From a virus, in IMG/VR virus record IMGVR_UViG_3300025000_000092, positions 1-64,000 of that record: a stretch of 64,000 nt of DNA; one strand, given 5' to 3'. This document shows positions 30,564 through 38,625 of the stretch, piece after piece (within the stretch, counting starts at the first letter, position 1; every line of letters starts with the position of its first letter). Below the pieces are notes generated by a model, which was not told the DNA's origin, searched no databases, and saw only the letters and a program-made list of their open reading frames with translations. The position numbers were made by a program, and so were the translations under genes.

Positions 30564-30919
30564 CGCGGCACCTGCCCTTCGCTGGCGTGTCGGGTCTCGG
30601 CCCGCGCCGCGCTTAGCTCGTCCGTGAGGCGCTCCACCGTGGCCTGGTAGTGCCGGAGCAGCTGGCACAGCACCGCGATTGCGAGCCGCGTCTTGCGCTC
30701 CACCGGCACGCAGGGGAGGTCGAAAAGCGCCGGCCGCCGCCCCGCCGGGATCTCCAGCCAGCGCTCGACCGCGCGGTGAAGCCGGCTGAGCGCTGGGCGA
30801 AAGCGGGCGTTGTCGTCGTCGGACTCGAGGTCCGCGAGCCAGGCCGCTTCATCTGCCGGCCTCGTCGCCTTGCAAGCCGCCAGCGCTTCGTCGACGGCGC
30901 ACTTCGTGCGGGTACTCAT
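30560..30919 (-). CDS. hypothetical protein, first gene of leftward early operon
   Basis: Starts at ATG 30919 behind GGAGGGAAGG, 119 residues, mostly helical with several Leu and Arg (SRLHRAVERWLEIPAG, LAIAVLCQLLRHYQATVERL). It is the first gene downstream of the repressed promoter at 30987-31015, where phages often place anti-terminators, recombination controllers or host-takeover genes. No motif points to any of these. It overlaps the pentapeptide gene by four bases. Confidence 0.65.
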   Translation of the reverse strand: MSTRTKCAVDEALAACKATRPADEAAWLADLESDDDNARFRPALSRLHRAVERWLEIPAGRRPALFDLPCVPVERKTRLAIAVLCQLLRHYQATVERLTDELSAARAETRHASEGQVPR

Positions 30920-30986
30920 GATTGCCTTCCCTCCGTTCGATCCGGGTTCGTCGCCTGGCCTACGCGTTTCGCGTCGACCTAGGGGG

Positions 30987-31015
30987 ATTATTTCGCGGCT
31001 TGCGGAAGGTGTCAA
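30987..31015 (-). promoter_or_regulatory. leftward early promoter
   Basis: On the minus strand TTGACA (31015-31010) and AATAAT (30992-30987) are 17 bases apart, close to the sigma-70 consensus. A copy of TTGCGNAA lies inside the spacer, where a bound repressor would block RNA polymerase, as in lambda PL. It reads into the gene at 30919. Confidence 0.75.
31000..31007. promoter_or_regulatory. putative operator within leftward promoter
   Basis: TTGCGGAA, one of four TTGCGNAA copies within 0.92 kb around the CI/Cro genes. It lies between the -35 and -10 boxes of the leftward promoter. Confidence 0.55.
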
Positions 31016-31046
31016 GAAGTTTTTCGCGCGCCGCGAATCCCGAGGA

Positions 31047-31054
31047 TTGCGTAA
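31047..31054. promoter_or_regulatory. putative second operator upstream of leftward promoter
   Basis: TTGCGTAA, centred 47 bases from the previous copy, so on about the same face of the helix after four to five turns. A pair of sites would allow cooperative binding by repressor dimers. Confidence 0.45.
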
Positions 31055-31147
31055 AGGTTTCGCGTGCTCCGTGGTGGGTGGCCTGAAGGAGTTGAGGGGG
31101 CGCCAGTCGATCGTGGGGGTGAACGAGGGTCCGGGCGAGCCCTGGGG

Positions 31148-31822
31148 CTACTTCTTGAAGAGGTGCAGTTCGTCGATGAGCCAGCGGAAGCGTCCACGCG
31201 CGTTGCGAAGGATGACCTTCACCACCACCCCGTCGATGTGCCAGACCCGGGCGTCGTAGCGGGTCGCCTTGAAGTTGCTCGCGGAGTTCAGGGGCACCAG
31301 GTAGAAGCCGTCGGGGTACCGGACGTACAGCTTGATCGTGTACTCCAGCGTGTCCCGGCGCTGCGCCACGACCATGTCGCAGTCGCCAGCTGGCTCGCGC
31401 GGGTCCACGACGACGCGGTCCCCGGTCCGCAGCATGGGTTCCATGCTCTCGCCCTGGATCTCGAGGGCGTGGAGGCCATCGGCCGGCGAGGCCGCGGGCT
31501 CGTAATCGAGCGGCTCCTCGCCTCGGGTCACCGCCTCGGTCTCCGGGCCCGCGGACACGATCGCGTACACGGGGATCCGATGCCTCGGGCTGCTGGGAGC
31601 GCCCTTCAGTTCGCCGCCTTGCTCGATGGCCAGATCCTCCACGGGGTACCCGAAGAGTACGGCGATCTTCGGCAGCAGGTCGAGACTGATCGGCCGCCGC
31701 CCAGCCTCGAAGTCGCCGATGGCCCCCGGGGAGTTGTACCCCAGGGCCTCGGCCACCTGGAGCAGGGTGAGGCCCTTCTCCTTCCGGTTCTTCCGCAGCC
31801 AGTCGCCGTTGACCTTCTCCAT
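31148..31822 (-). CDS. CI-type repressor with S24 self-cleavage domain
   Basis: Maintains lysogeny by repressing early promoters. Starts at ATG 31822, 224 residues. Residues 1-60 are a CI/LexA-type helix-turn-helix (LTLLQVAEALGYNSPGAIGD). The C-terminal half is a LexA-like peptidase: cleavage would occur at Ala91-Gly92 (IVSAGPE), with Ser126 (QGESMEPML) and Lys164 (YTIKLY) as the catalytic pair. RecA-stimulated cleavage would make the prophage inducible by DNA damage. It faces the Cro-like gene across a 125-bp control region. Confidence 0.85.
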   Translation of the reverse strand: MEKVNGDWLRKNRKEKGLTLLQVAEALGYNSPGAIGDFEAGRRPISLDLLPKIAVLFGYPVEDLAIEQGGELKGAPSSPRHRIPVYAIVSAGPETEAVTRGEEPLDYEPAASPADGLHALEIQGESMEPMLRTGDRVVVDPREPAGDCDMVVAQRRDTLEYTIKLYVRYPDGFYLVPLNSASNFKATRYDARVWHIDGVVVKVILRNARGRFRWLIDELHLFKK

Positions 31823-31829
31823 AGTTTGC

Positions 31830-31858
31830 AGTCTCCCAGGGGCCGAAGTGCTTGTCAA
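31830..31858 (-). promoter_or_regulatory. candidate promoter for the CI-type repressor gene
   Basis: TTGACA on the minus strand at 31858-31853 is a perfect -35 box. The best -10 at 17 bases, GAGACT (31835-31830), is poor, as expected of an activated maintenance promoter. Transcription from it would begin within a few bases of the repressor ATG, so the message could be leaderless. The TTGCGTAA operator abuts the -35 box and could position an activating repressor. Confidence 0.45.
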
Positions 31859-31860
31859 CA

Positions 31861-31868
31861 TTGCGTAA
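31861..31868. promoter_or_regulatory. putative operator next to repressor promoter
   Basis: TTGCGTAA lies two bases upstream of the TTGACA box of the repressor promoter. Confidence 0.5.
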
Positions 31869-31900
31869 TCTCCACACGAACCGACGCGCGAAAAATCTCC

Positions 31901-31929
31901 TTGCCACTTTCGCAAAGCGCGAATACCAT
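31901..31929 (+). promoter_or_regulatory. rightward promoter for the Cro-like gene
   Basis: TTGCCA (31901-31906) and TACCAT (31924-31929) are 17 bases apart. A TTGCGNAA copy (as TTTCGCAA) lies in the spacer at 31908-31915. The Cro-like ATG is 18 bases beyond the -10 box, preceded by GGGAGG. Confidence 0.65.
31908..31915. promoter_or_regulatory. putative operator within rightward promoter
   Basis: TTTCGCAA (TTGCGAAA on the other strand), extended to the palindrome CTTTCGCAAAG. It is between the -35 and -10 boxes of the promoter for the Cro-like gene. Confidence 0.55.
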
Positions 31930-31947
31930 GGGTCCCGGGAGGTGCGG

Positions 31948-32241
31948 ATGCGGCTGATCGACTATTGCAGGCAGAGCAAGGAGACGCAGACGAAGCTCGC
32001 GGCCCGACTGGGCCTCTCGGTTTCGCATCTGAACGAAATCCTGGCGACCGAGGCCGACCCGAACCGGGGTCGCTCGCGCCATCCGTCGCCGGAGCTCGCC
32101 GCCACCATCTCCGCCCGGACGGGCGGTGCCGTATCGGTGCGCGAGCTGCTGTACCCGGACGGTCTCCCCGAGGGGGCCGTTCTCGACGGCGGCGCAGAGG
32201 TGCTCCCGGGCGAGACCGACGGCGACTCTGAGGAGGCGTGA
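31948..32241 (+). CDS. Cro-like regulator
   Basis: Starts at ATG 31948 behind GGGAGGT, 97 residues. Residues 1-40 hold a clear helix-turn-helix (QTKLAARLGLSVSHLNEILA), followed by a region matching the rest of a Cro/CI fold and an acidic tail. It faces the CI-type repressor and is the first rightward gene, the classical position of Cro, which turns off repressor synthesis and favours lytic growth. Confidence 0.75.
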   Translation: MRLIDYCRQSKETQTKLAARLGLSVSHLNEILATEADPNRGRSRHPSPELAATISARTGGAVSVRELLYPDGLPEGAVLDGGAEVLPGETDGDSEEA

Positions 32242-32249
32242 CCCGTGGA

Positions 32250-32474
32250 TCAGACGTCCGCGATCGACTGGCCGAGCGCGAGGTCCCTGTCGGACTTCAG
32301 GTGCTTCAGCAGGTCGAGGTACTCCGCGGCTGCCGCTTCTCGCCAGGGGATGTTCTCCGACTGCGCTCGCTCCCTCACCGCCCCACAGAACAGATCCGGG
32401 CACGCCTGTGTGATGGCGATGGCGGACTGTACGGCGAGGGCTGACACCAGTTTCGGGCCCTTGTGTCCGGGCAT
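32250..32474 (-). CDS. hypothetical protein
   Basis: Starts at ATG 32474 with GGAGG eight bases upstream, 74 residues, helical (KLVSALAVQSAIAITQAC, AAAAEYLDLLKHLKSD). It is a minus-strand gene inside the rightward region, opposite the genes on both sides and with its 3' end nine bases from the end of the Cro-like gene. It probably has its own promoter and may be expressed in the lysogen. Family unknown. Confidence 0.65.
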   Translation of the reverse strand: MPGHKGPKLVSALAVQSAIAITQACPDLFCGAVRERAQSENIPWREAAAAEYLDLLKHLKSDRDLALGQSIADV

Positions 32475-32947
32475 GGATGTTCCTCCGTTCGTGTTCGACC
32501 GCATGAACCAGCCAGTTCGCGATCGTAGCACGCGCGGGGTTCATCCCCTCCCCCGCGGCATCGCCCCGCGTCGGAGGGGGCGTCCCTTGTGGGCGCCTGG
32601 CTCTTCTTCCCTCTTTTCGCCGTCCGGGCCCCCCACTCCCGGGGTTCGGGAGCCGACCTGGACGGCGCCCTCGGTCCGCTGGACCGCCCGTAGGGGCGAG
32701 GCCGGGCACGGGGTTCGAGACCCCGGGGATCGACTGATTGCGGCTTCGAGGGGGAGTCGCGCGGTGCCACCGGCACCAGGCTCGCAGCAGATGGGGAAGA
32801 TTGTGCGAAGGTCGTCCAAGGGCACTCTTGCGTCCGAAGCGCCTCTTGCCCCCCCTGAACTTCATCTGCCGTCCTCCGCTCATCCAGGTCGATCGTGAAT
32901 CGGCCGGATCCCTCGAACAAGCGAATTTGCCAGGGAGGTTTCGCTAG
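32475..32947. other. 473-bp intergenic region without a convincing gene
   Basis: Reading frames here are open on both strands but give proline- and arginine-rich nonsense. Two structured elements are visible: a 6-bp hairpin CTCCCG..CGGGAG near 32634-32650, and CGGGGTTCGAGACCCCG near 32711-32727, which resembles a tRNA T-arm but has no acceptor partner. It separates the immunity genes from the CII-like gene and may carry the promoter or antitermination signals for the right arm, though I see no strong -35/-10 pair. Confidence 0.5.
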
Positions 32948-33454
32948 ATGTGTCGCGCATGCAGGCCGCCCAAGCGCCCGACCCTTCGCCTTCCCCTCTT
33001 CCAGCTGCGGGAGACGGTCCCGTTCCGGGAGCTCGAGGAGGCGTTGCACATCAGCGACGACGTCCTGTACCGGGCCCAGCGGTGCCAGGGGGACCTCGGC
33101 GTCGACCAGATCATCGACATCTCGGAGTACCTGAACGACGACCGTCTCATCGACGCCATCTGCCGGGCCCGCGGGGGGCGGTTTGTTCGGGATGACGAGA
33201 CGGCGGCCGAACTCGACGTGCCGGCCCTGATGCGGCGCCAACTGGAGATCGGCCACGAGGACGGCCTCCAGGACCAGCAGGTCCTCGACGCCGTGGCCGA
33301 TGGCCATCTCTCCGACTCGGAGCTGCAGGCCCTGGACACCGGCTACGCTCGCCAGGAGGCGCAACTCGCCAGGATCCGTGCCGACATCCGGTGCGAGGTG
33401 GACCGCCGGCGCGCCCCCGCCCCCTCGAAGCCGACGCGGAGGGCGAGCAAGTAG
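32948..33454 (+). CDS. CII-like phage regulator
   Basis: A 168-residue protein with GGGAGG nine bases before the ATG. Residues 15-80 (QLRETVPFRELEEALHISDD, then DQIIDISEYLNDDRLIDAIC, then ARGG) fit the phage CII/CP76 regulatory family, in which a helix-turn-helix is followed by a helix carrying a conserved Asp-Asp-R motif. The C-terminal half is a helical tail (LARIRADIRCEVDRRR). It is next to cro on the right arm, the usual place of cII. It may activate repressor or integrase expression. Confidence 0.55.
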   Translation: MCRACRPPKRPTLRLPLFQLRETVPFRELEEALHISDDVLYRAQRCQGDLGVDQIIDISEYLNDDRLIDAICRARGGRFVRDDETAAELDVPALMRRQLEIGHEDGLQDQQVLDAVADGHLSDSELQALDTGYARQEAQLARIRADIRCEVDRRRAPAPSKPTRRASK

Positions 33455-33901
33455 ATGGGAAAAACCAACGGATACCTCCTGGCGCGACATCGCTTTGTCC
33501 CGCACTGGACCCGAATCGTTCGGGCCGACCGGTGGAATGGCGACCCGCCCTCATACATCGAGGTGGTCGCGGCCGCTGACGACCAGAGGTCGCTCCAGGA
33601 TGTTCTTCGCGGCCTAGGGTACGGACTTCCCGCCCAGATCTGGGAGTGCCCGGAGTGCCGCGGCGAGATCCGATACGCAAACCCGGTCGACCTGCAGACC
33701 CACGGCTACGACATGAAGCGGGACCTCTGGGACCGAGGGTTCCGTCGCGGGGACCCGACGATCGAGTCCTTCACGTGCCAGTGCTCGTTCTGGTGTGCGG
33801 TCAGCGACGACTACCACCTGATGCGCAAGCCGCGATGGCGGACGGACGACTGGGTCGCCACCGACCCAACGCTTCGCAGGACGGGAGGCTCTCGTGGCTG
33901 A
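33455..33901 (+). CDS. hypothetical protein with zinc-like cysteines
   Basis: A 148-residue protein. Residues 65-75 read WECPECRGEIRY and later CQCSFWC, so a treble-clef-like zinc site is possible. The N-terminal 60 residues contain strands and one helix. Its stop overlaps the GTG start of the primase gene, so it is co-translated with it and may assist at the origin. Confidence 0.6.
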   Translation: MGKTNGYLLARHRFVPHWTRIVRADRWNGDPPSYIEVVAAADDQRSLQDVLRGLGYGLPAQIWECPECRGEIRYANPVDLQTHGYDMKRDLWDRGFRRGDPTIESFTCQCSFWCAVSDDYHLMRKPRWRTDDWVATDPTLRRTGGSRG

Positions 33902-36900
33902 CTGGTCGGACGTCAAGCGGGAGATCAAGGCCCGGGCCTCGCTGCCAGACATGCTGGCGCGCCTCGGGGTCAAGGTCACGAAGAACGGACGCTCCGGGCA
34001 CGCCACGTGCCTGTGCCCATGGCACGGCGACAAAGACACCCCCAGCCTTCACGTGTACCCCGACCACGTCCACTGCTTCGGCTGCGGCTGCCGCGGCGAC
34101 GTCATCGACGTCTACGCCTACGCGGAGGGACTGGTCTCCGGCGCCCCGCCCTACACCGACCTTGGGGAGGCCTTCCGCCGGCTCGCCGCCGAGCTGGGCG
34201 TCGAGATGCCCGCGGTGTCCAGGGAGTGGTTGGAGCGGGAGACCCGGAGACGGGAGACCGCCAGGCTGTACGGCGACGTAGCGCGGCAGGCGCAGGAGTG
34301 GCTTCAAGACGACTTCGTGGGAGGCGAGGCGGTCGAGTACCTGCGCGGCCGTGGGTTCACCGACGCGACGATCCGGGACGCTGGTCTCGGCTTCTGGCCG
34401 CGGGGTGACTCATCTCGCGTTCTCGCGGACGACGGGTCCGACGCCGTGGCAGCCAAGGACCGGAAGCCGTACACGTTCCAGCAGCTGCGTGACGCCGGCC
34501 TTCGGGCCGAGACCCAGGACGGCCGGGAGTACGACGTCCTGGCGTCCTGCATCGTGTTCCCGGTCGAGATCGGCGGCCACGTCGTGTATCTCACCGGCCG
34601 CACGCTCCCTACCCCGGAGAAGCCGAAGCGCCACGTGAAGCTGTCGAACGTGTACGACGGCGACCGGGTCCGCAACCCGTGCCCGGCACTGTACGGCCTC
34701 GGGGGCCTGCCCCGGGATGCCCGGCGCGTCTTCTGCGTCGAGGGCGAGACTGACACCCTGACGTTGCTGCAGGCGGGGCTTCCGGTCGCCGGTCGCCTCG
34801 GGGTATCGGCCGGCCGCGAAGAGGTTGTCGCCACCCTGGGCCGGTTCCCCGAGGCCGTGGTCATGTTCGACTCGGATCCGCAGCGCGAGGACGGCAAGGA
34901 GGCGGCCTCCGCGCGGGAGTCCCGGGAGTTGGCGCGCGCACTGGTCGGCCGCTCCAGGATCCTTCGCGTCCAGTACCCGGCCCGCCCGGATGGCACCCGC
35001 CCGAAGGACCCGAACGGCTACCTCCAGGACCTGATACGGGCTGGCGCTACCGTGGAGGCCGCCTCGGCCCAGGTCCGGGACCTGATCACGATGCAGGCCG
35101 ATGCGGCGCCCCGGGCCCTGGACTGGCTGCTGGACGAGATCGCCACGGACAAGGATCCGGTCACAAGGGCCCGCAGGGTCGCCTCCGAGATCACGCCCCT
35201 GATGGTGGCGGCTGCGCCTGCGGAGCGCGGCGCGATGGTCGACGTCGTGGCCCGCAAGACCGGGTTGACGAAGGGCTCGCTGCGGGACGGTCTCGACGCC
35301 GCGGTGAAAGCCCAGGCGGCAGAGGAGAAGGCGAAGGCGGCGGGGGTGACGACCGCCTCGGTCTCCGACCTGGTGCCCGGGTCCTACTACGCCGCGAACG
35401 GCCGCATGTACTGGGTCACGTCGGGGCGCGACGGCCCGAAGCCGGTCTGCATCGCCAACTTCGAGGCTCGTATTACCGAGCAGACCTTTCTGGACGAGGG
35501 CGCTGAGGACGAGTCGCCTCAGCGCTCGTTTGTGCTCGAGGGCCGTAGGCATGACGGCCGCCCGCTCCCTTCGGTGACGATCCCGGCGAAGAACTTCAAG
35601 GGGTTGAACTGGCTGGAAGAGGCGTGGGGAGCCGGCTTCTGCATCACCCCGGGACCCGGGATGCAGAGCCACGTCAAGAACTGCATCGAGCAACTCTCTG
35701 GTGTCGTCCCGGAGCGCCGGCGGTACCGGCATCTCGGTTGGCGGCAGATCGACGGCGAGTGGGTCTACCTGCACGCCGGCGGGGGCATCGGTGCCGACGG
35801 ACCGGTCCCGGGCATCGAGGTCGAGATGCAGGGGGCGTTCCGCCGGTACGCGCTGTCGGACCCGCTCATCGGTGCGGAGCTGGTGAACGCGATCCGGACG
35901 CACTTGCAGATGCTCGAGGTGGCACGACTCACGGTCTCGGCCCCACTTTTCTGCGCCACCTGGCGGGCGCCCCTGGGCCCCTGCGACTTCTCCGTCTTCG
36001 TGGTCGGGCGAGGCGGCAAGGGCAAGAGCACCATGGCCGCCCTGTTCCAGAACGCCTGGGGTCCGGAGTGGGACTTCGAGCACTTCCCGGCGAACTGGTC
36101 CAGCACCGAGAACATCCTGGAGAAACTGACGTTCGCCGCCAAGGACTGCGGCATGGTCATCGACGACTTCGCGCCGTCGGGGGCCCGCAACGACCGCGAG
36201 AAATTCGGGGCCAAGGCCGAGCGCATCTTTCGGGCGGTCGGCAACCAGGCGGGCCGCCAGCGCATGAACCAGGACAAGACCTCGGCGGCGACCTACTTCC
36301 CCCGGGGACTCGTCGTTGCCACAGGCGAGGACCTGCCCGAGGGCCTTGGCTCCATGCTCGCCCGCATGCTCATCGTGCGAGTCGAGCCGGGCTCCGTGCA
36401 CATCGCCTTCGAGGGGCCGCTGGCCGAGGCCCAGGCCGAGGCGGCCGCGGGCACGTACGCCAGGGTGATGGCGTCCTACGTGAAGTGGTTGGCTCCGCAG
36501 ATGGACGACTTGGGAGCGACCCGGCGAGAGCGCAGGGACAGGATCGCCAGGACTTGGTCCGAGACTGCCTCTCACCTCCGGATTCCGCGCATCCTGGGCG
36601 ATCTGGCCCTCGGCCTCGAGCAGTTCCTTCACTTCGCCCAGGCCGCGGGCGCCATCGATTCCGAGCAGTGGCAAAGGCTCTGGACGGACTGCTGTGCTGC
36701 CCTCACGGAATCCGCAATGACTCAGGCCGCCGACCTGTACCACCGCGACGCCGAGCACCGGTTCCTGGAGTTGATCGGAGCCGCCTTGGCCTCGGGAAAG
36801 GCCCACGTCGCCCGGGTCGACGGGACGGTACCACCCCCGGAGATCGCGGGCTCCTGGGGCTGGCGCCACAAGTTCCTGGGCACGTCGAGGTACGGGGGGA

Positions 36901-37256
36901 CCCCGGACGAGGACTGGCAGGCCCTCGGCGAACGGATCGGCTGGCGGGCCGGCGGGAACCTGTACTTGCTGCCCGCGGTCGCCTACGCGGTCGCTCAGGA
37001 CATGGGGAAGCGAGGGGGAGACGGACTGGCGGTGACCCAGACGACCCTTGGCAAGCGAATGAGCGAGGCGAAGCTCCTCCTCAGCCGCGACGTGACCCGC
37101 GAGACCCTGACCGTCCGAAGGATCTGCGAAGGGGAACAGCGCTCCGTCTGGCACCTGGACTGCTCTCGCCTGTCAGGACTTCCGGAAGGTGTCGGGGGTC
37201 CCGACATTTCAGAAACCGAACGAATCCCGGAAGGTGGGGACGAGAATGTCGGATAG
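33894..37256 (+). CDS. phage primase-helicase fusion
   Basis: Large replication protein, 1120 residues, starting GTG 33894 with GGGAGG upstream. Domains in order: CHC2-type zinc finger (C41, H44, C61, C64), primase core, a Toprim domain with FCVEGETDTLTLLQAG near residue 280 and a downstream MFDSDP acidic motif, a DUF927-like region (residues 500-650), a AAA-type P-loop GRGGKGKST near 705 with DCGMVIDDF as Walker B, and a winged-helix C-terminal domain. It should make primers and unwind DNA at the replication fork. Its C-terminal domain is related to the fragment at 666-1307. Confidence 0.85.
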   Translation: MADWSDVKREIKARASLPDMLARLGVKVTKNGRSGHATCLCPWHGDKDTPSLHVYPDHVHCFGCGCRGDVIDVYAYAEGLVSGAPPYTDLGEAFRRLAAELGVEMPAVSREWLERETRRRETARLYGDVARQAQEWLQDDFVGGEAVEYLRGRGFTDATIRDAGLGFWPRGDSSRVLADDGSDAVAAKDRKPYTFQQLRDAGLRAETQDGREYDVLASCIVFPVEIGGHVVYLTGRTLPTPEKPKRHVKLSNVYDGDRVRNPCPALYGLGGLPRDARRVFCVEGETDTLTLLQAGLPVAGRLGVSAGREEVVATLGRFPEAVVMFDSDPQREDGKEAASARESRELARALVGRSRILRVQYPARPDGTRPKDPNGYLQDLIRAGATVEAASAQVRDLITMQADAAPRALDWLLDEIATDKDPVTRARRVASEITPLMVAAAPAERGAMVDVVARKTGLTKGSLRDGLDAAVKAQAAEEKAKAAGVTTASVSDLVPGSYYAANGRMYWVTSGRDGPKPVCIANFEARITEQTFLDEGAEDESPQRSFVLEGRRHDGRPLPSVTIPAKNFKGLNWLEEAWGAGFCITPGPGMQSHVKNCIEQLSGVVPERRRYRHLGWRQIDGEWVYLHAGGGIGADGPVPGIEVEMQGAFRRYALSDPLIGAELVNAIRTHLQMLEVARLTVSAPLFCATWRAPLGPCDFSVFVVGRGGKGKSTMAALFQNAWGPEWDFEHFPANWSSTENILEKLTFAAKDCGMVIDDFAPSGARNDREKFGAKAERIFRAVGNQAGRQRMNQDKTSAATYFPRGLVVATGEDLPEGLGSMLARMLIVRVEPGSVHIAFEGPLAEAQAEAAAGTYARVMASYVKWLAPQMDDLGATRRERRDRIARTWSETASHLRIPRILGDLALGLEQFLHFAQAAGAIDSEQWQRLWTDCCAALTESAMTQAADLYHRDAEHRFLELIGAALASGKAHVARVDGTVPPPEIAGSWGWRHKFLGTSRYGGTPDEDWQALGERIGWRAGGNLYLLPAVAYAVAQDMGKRGGDGLAVTQTTLGKRMSEAKLLLSRDVTRETLTVRRICEGEQRSVWHLDCSRLSGLPEGVGGPDISETERIPEGGDENVG
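37190..37206. repeat. TGTCGGG-CCCGACA palindrome, copy 1
   Basis: A 7-bp perfect palindrome with a three-base loop lies within the last codons of the primase-helicase gene. A related, longer palindrome GTTGTCGGG-CCCGACAAC is at 37431-37452. Confidence 0.5.
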
Positions 37257-37430
37257 TCGGAAATGTCGTGTCTTGTCTACTACTACTACTATAGGCGTTC
37301 AGACCCCCCATGTCCGATCCGATCGAGTACGTGATCCTCGCGTACATGTAGGGGTGTCTCATCCGGCGACCCGACACCCGACTTTCCCGGCAATTTCGGC
37401 CGCAACACCTAGCAATTGCAATGAAACTTC

Positions 37431-37452
37431 GTTGTCGGGTGGTCCCGACAAC
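37431..37452. repeat. GTTGTCGGG-CCCGACAAC palindrome, copy 2
   Basis: Nine-base arms with a TGGT loop, in the 237-bp gap 37257-37493 between the primase and the next gene. The gap also holds a (TAC)5 run near 37279 and a CCCGACACCCGAC stretch near 37369. No T-tract follows, so a protein-binding site or RNA processing hairpin is as likely as a terminator. Confidence 0.55.
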
Positions 37453-37493
37453 GTCACCTCCGGGAATACCCCGGGCTTCGACAGGAGGACCCC

Positions 37494-37817
37494 ATGACCC
37501 CCGAGACCCAGACCCAGGCTCAGGACCGCACCCGCGGGCGCCACGCCATCGTCGGACGACTCGTTGCCCTTGACGAGCTCGCCGGCGAGGCCGTCGTCCG
37601 CACCGACCAGGGCCGCAAGATCACCGCCACGCACCTGACCCCGCCCCTCGTGGAGGTCCTGGCCGGCCGCATGCTCCGCCCCGTCCTCCTCGTCGGCTTC
37701 GCCACCTGGGGCGGCAACGGAGGACTCAGCGATTTCCGGCCCTTCCAGGTGCTGGAGTTCGACGAGGGTGCCGGCGATCCCGGGATCGTCGACGCCTTGT
37801 ACGAGGAGCAGGTCTGA
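37494..37817 (+). CDS. hypothetical protein
   Basis: A 107-residue protein with CAGGAGG five bases before ATG 37494. It looks like a small beta barrel (RHAIVGRLVALDELAGEAVV and MLRPVLLVGFATWGG), perhaps an OB or SH3-like fold, with an acidic C-terminus (LEFDEGAGDPGIVDAL). It lies between replication and resolvase genes. No family recognised. Confidence 0.65.
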   Translation: MTPETQTQAQDRTRGRHAIVGRLVALDELAGEAVVRTDQGRKITATHLTPPLVEVLAGRMLRPVLLVGFATWGGNGGLSDFRPFQVLEFDEGAGDPGIVDALYEEQV

Positions 37818-37909
37818 TGAACGGGGCGTACACGCAGTTGAGCGAGGTGATCGTCTCGCGTACGCAGCGCGCGCACGAGGTCCCCGCCCGGACCGGGGGT
37901 CGCCGATGA
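37817..37909 (+). CDS. 30-residue coupled protein
   Basis: The ATG at 37817 overlaps the preceding stop (ATGA) and its own TGA overlaps the start of the resolvase gene (ATGA). The 30 codons read MNGAYTQLSEVIVSRTQRAH and a basic end. A GAGGAG is nine bases upstream. Perfect overlaps on both sides favour a real microprotein or leader that couples translation to the resolvase. Confidence 0.55.
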   Translation: MNGAYTQLSEVIVSRTQRAHEVPARTGGRR

Positions 37910-38544
37910 TCGAGCGCTTCTGCCTGGCCATCGATCCCGCGGACCACGCTACCGGTCTCTGCGTCTACGCGGACCGGGACGGGGGACGGGGCTCGATCGG
38001 CGGGTACCGCATCCAGGGCGCCATGGCCGTCCGGGTCGCCGACCAGGTCGAGGCCATCGACGCGGTGCGCCAGCTCTGCGCCGGAACGGACCTGCCCGCC
38101 CCCTCCCTGGGGGTCGAGTGGGACGTGGTCACCGAGACCTGGACCAACCCGAACTTCGAGAAGGCGAAGCAGTCCCTGGCCGCGTCCCGGGCGCTCTGGG
38201 AGTCGGCGGTCCTGCGGATGGGCGTGCCCAAGCCGCGGGTCTACAGGGTCAACAGCTCGACGTGGCAGGGGGCGTGCGGGCTCCTGGGTCGTACCGCCCG
38301 GGGCGCCCTCGGGGACACGAAGCGGGGGGCGAAGGTCCTGGCCGCCCAGGTCCTCGGGGTCACCTCGGAGGAACTGGAGGACGACGCCGCGGACGCCGTG
38401 CTGCTGGGGGAGTACTGGCTGCGCGCCGGCGGGGCCGAAGCGCACGCGCGGCGGGAGGAGGCCCGGAAGGCTCGGCGGGCGGGGAAGGCGTCCGCCGGGG
38501 CGCAGTGGGCCGACTACGCGAAGAGGGAGGGACTGGTCCGATGA
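37906..38544 (+). CDS. RuvC-like Holliday junction resolvase
   Basis: Cleaves branched DNA during packaging or recombination. Starts at ATG 37906, 212 residues. The RNase H-fold acidic residues are seen as FCLAIDPADHATG (first Asp), a Glu in LGVEWDVV, and DDAADAVLLGEYWL (last two Asp). The C-terminal tail is basic (RREEARKARRAGK). The phage has SbcCD and a helicase, and this completes a recombination set. Length fits phage RuvC-like proteins. Confidence 0.75.
   Translation: MIERFCLAIDPADHATGLCVYADRDGGRGSIGGYRIQGAMAVRVADQVEAIDAVRQLCAGTDLPAPSLGVEWDVVTETWTNPNFEKAKQSLAASRALWESAVLRMGVPKPRVYRVNSSTWQGACGLLGRTARGALGDTKRGAKVLAAQVLGVTSEELEDDAADAVLLGEYWLRAGGAEAHARREEARKARRAGKASAGAQWADYAKREGLVR
38464..38502. 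repeat. 39-bp direct repeat, copy 1
   Basis: Identical over 39 bases to 38626-38664 (CGGAAGGCTCGGCGGGCGGG and on). This copy codes the basic tail of the resolvase. Confidence 0.75.
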
Positions 38545-38625
38545 AGACAGGATGTCAGTTCGTGGGCAGCGCGCTGAAGACCGTGGGGCAGGTGGCGCGG
38601 GGCGTCAGCCGCCTGGTGCTGGGAG

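Noticed and set aside
32700-32730. tRNA on the plus strand
   Set aside because: CGGGGTTCGAGACCCCG looks like a T-arm, but no acceptor or anticodon arms can be found at the right distance.
34410-37154. A 914-codon minus-strand frame opposite the primase-helicase
   Set aside because: The plus strand codes a recognisable multi-domain protein; the antisense product is low complexity and lacks a ribosome binding site.
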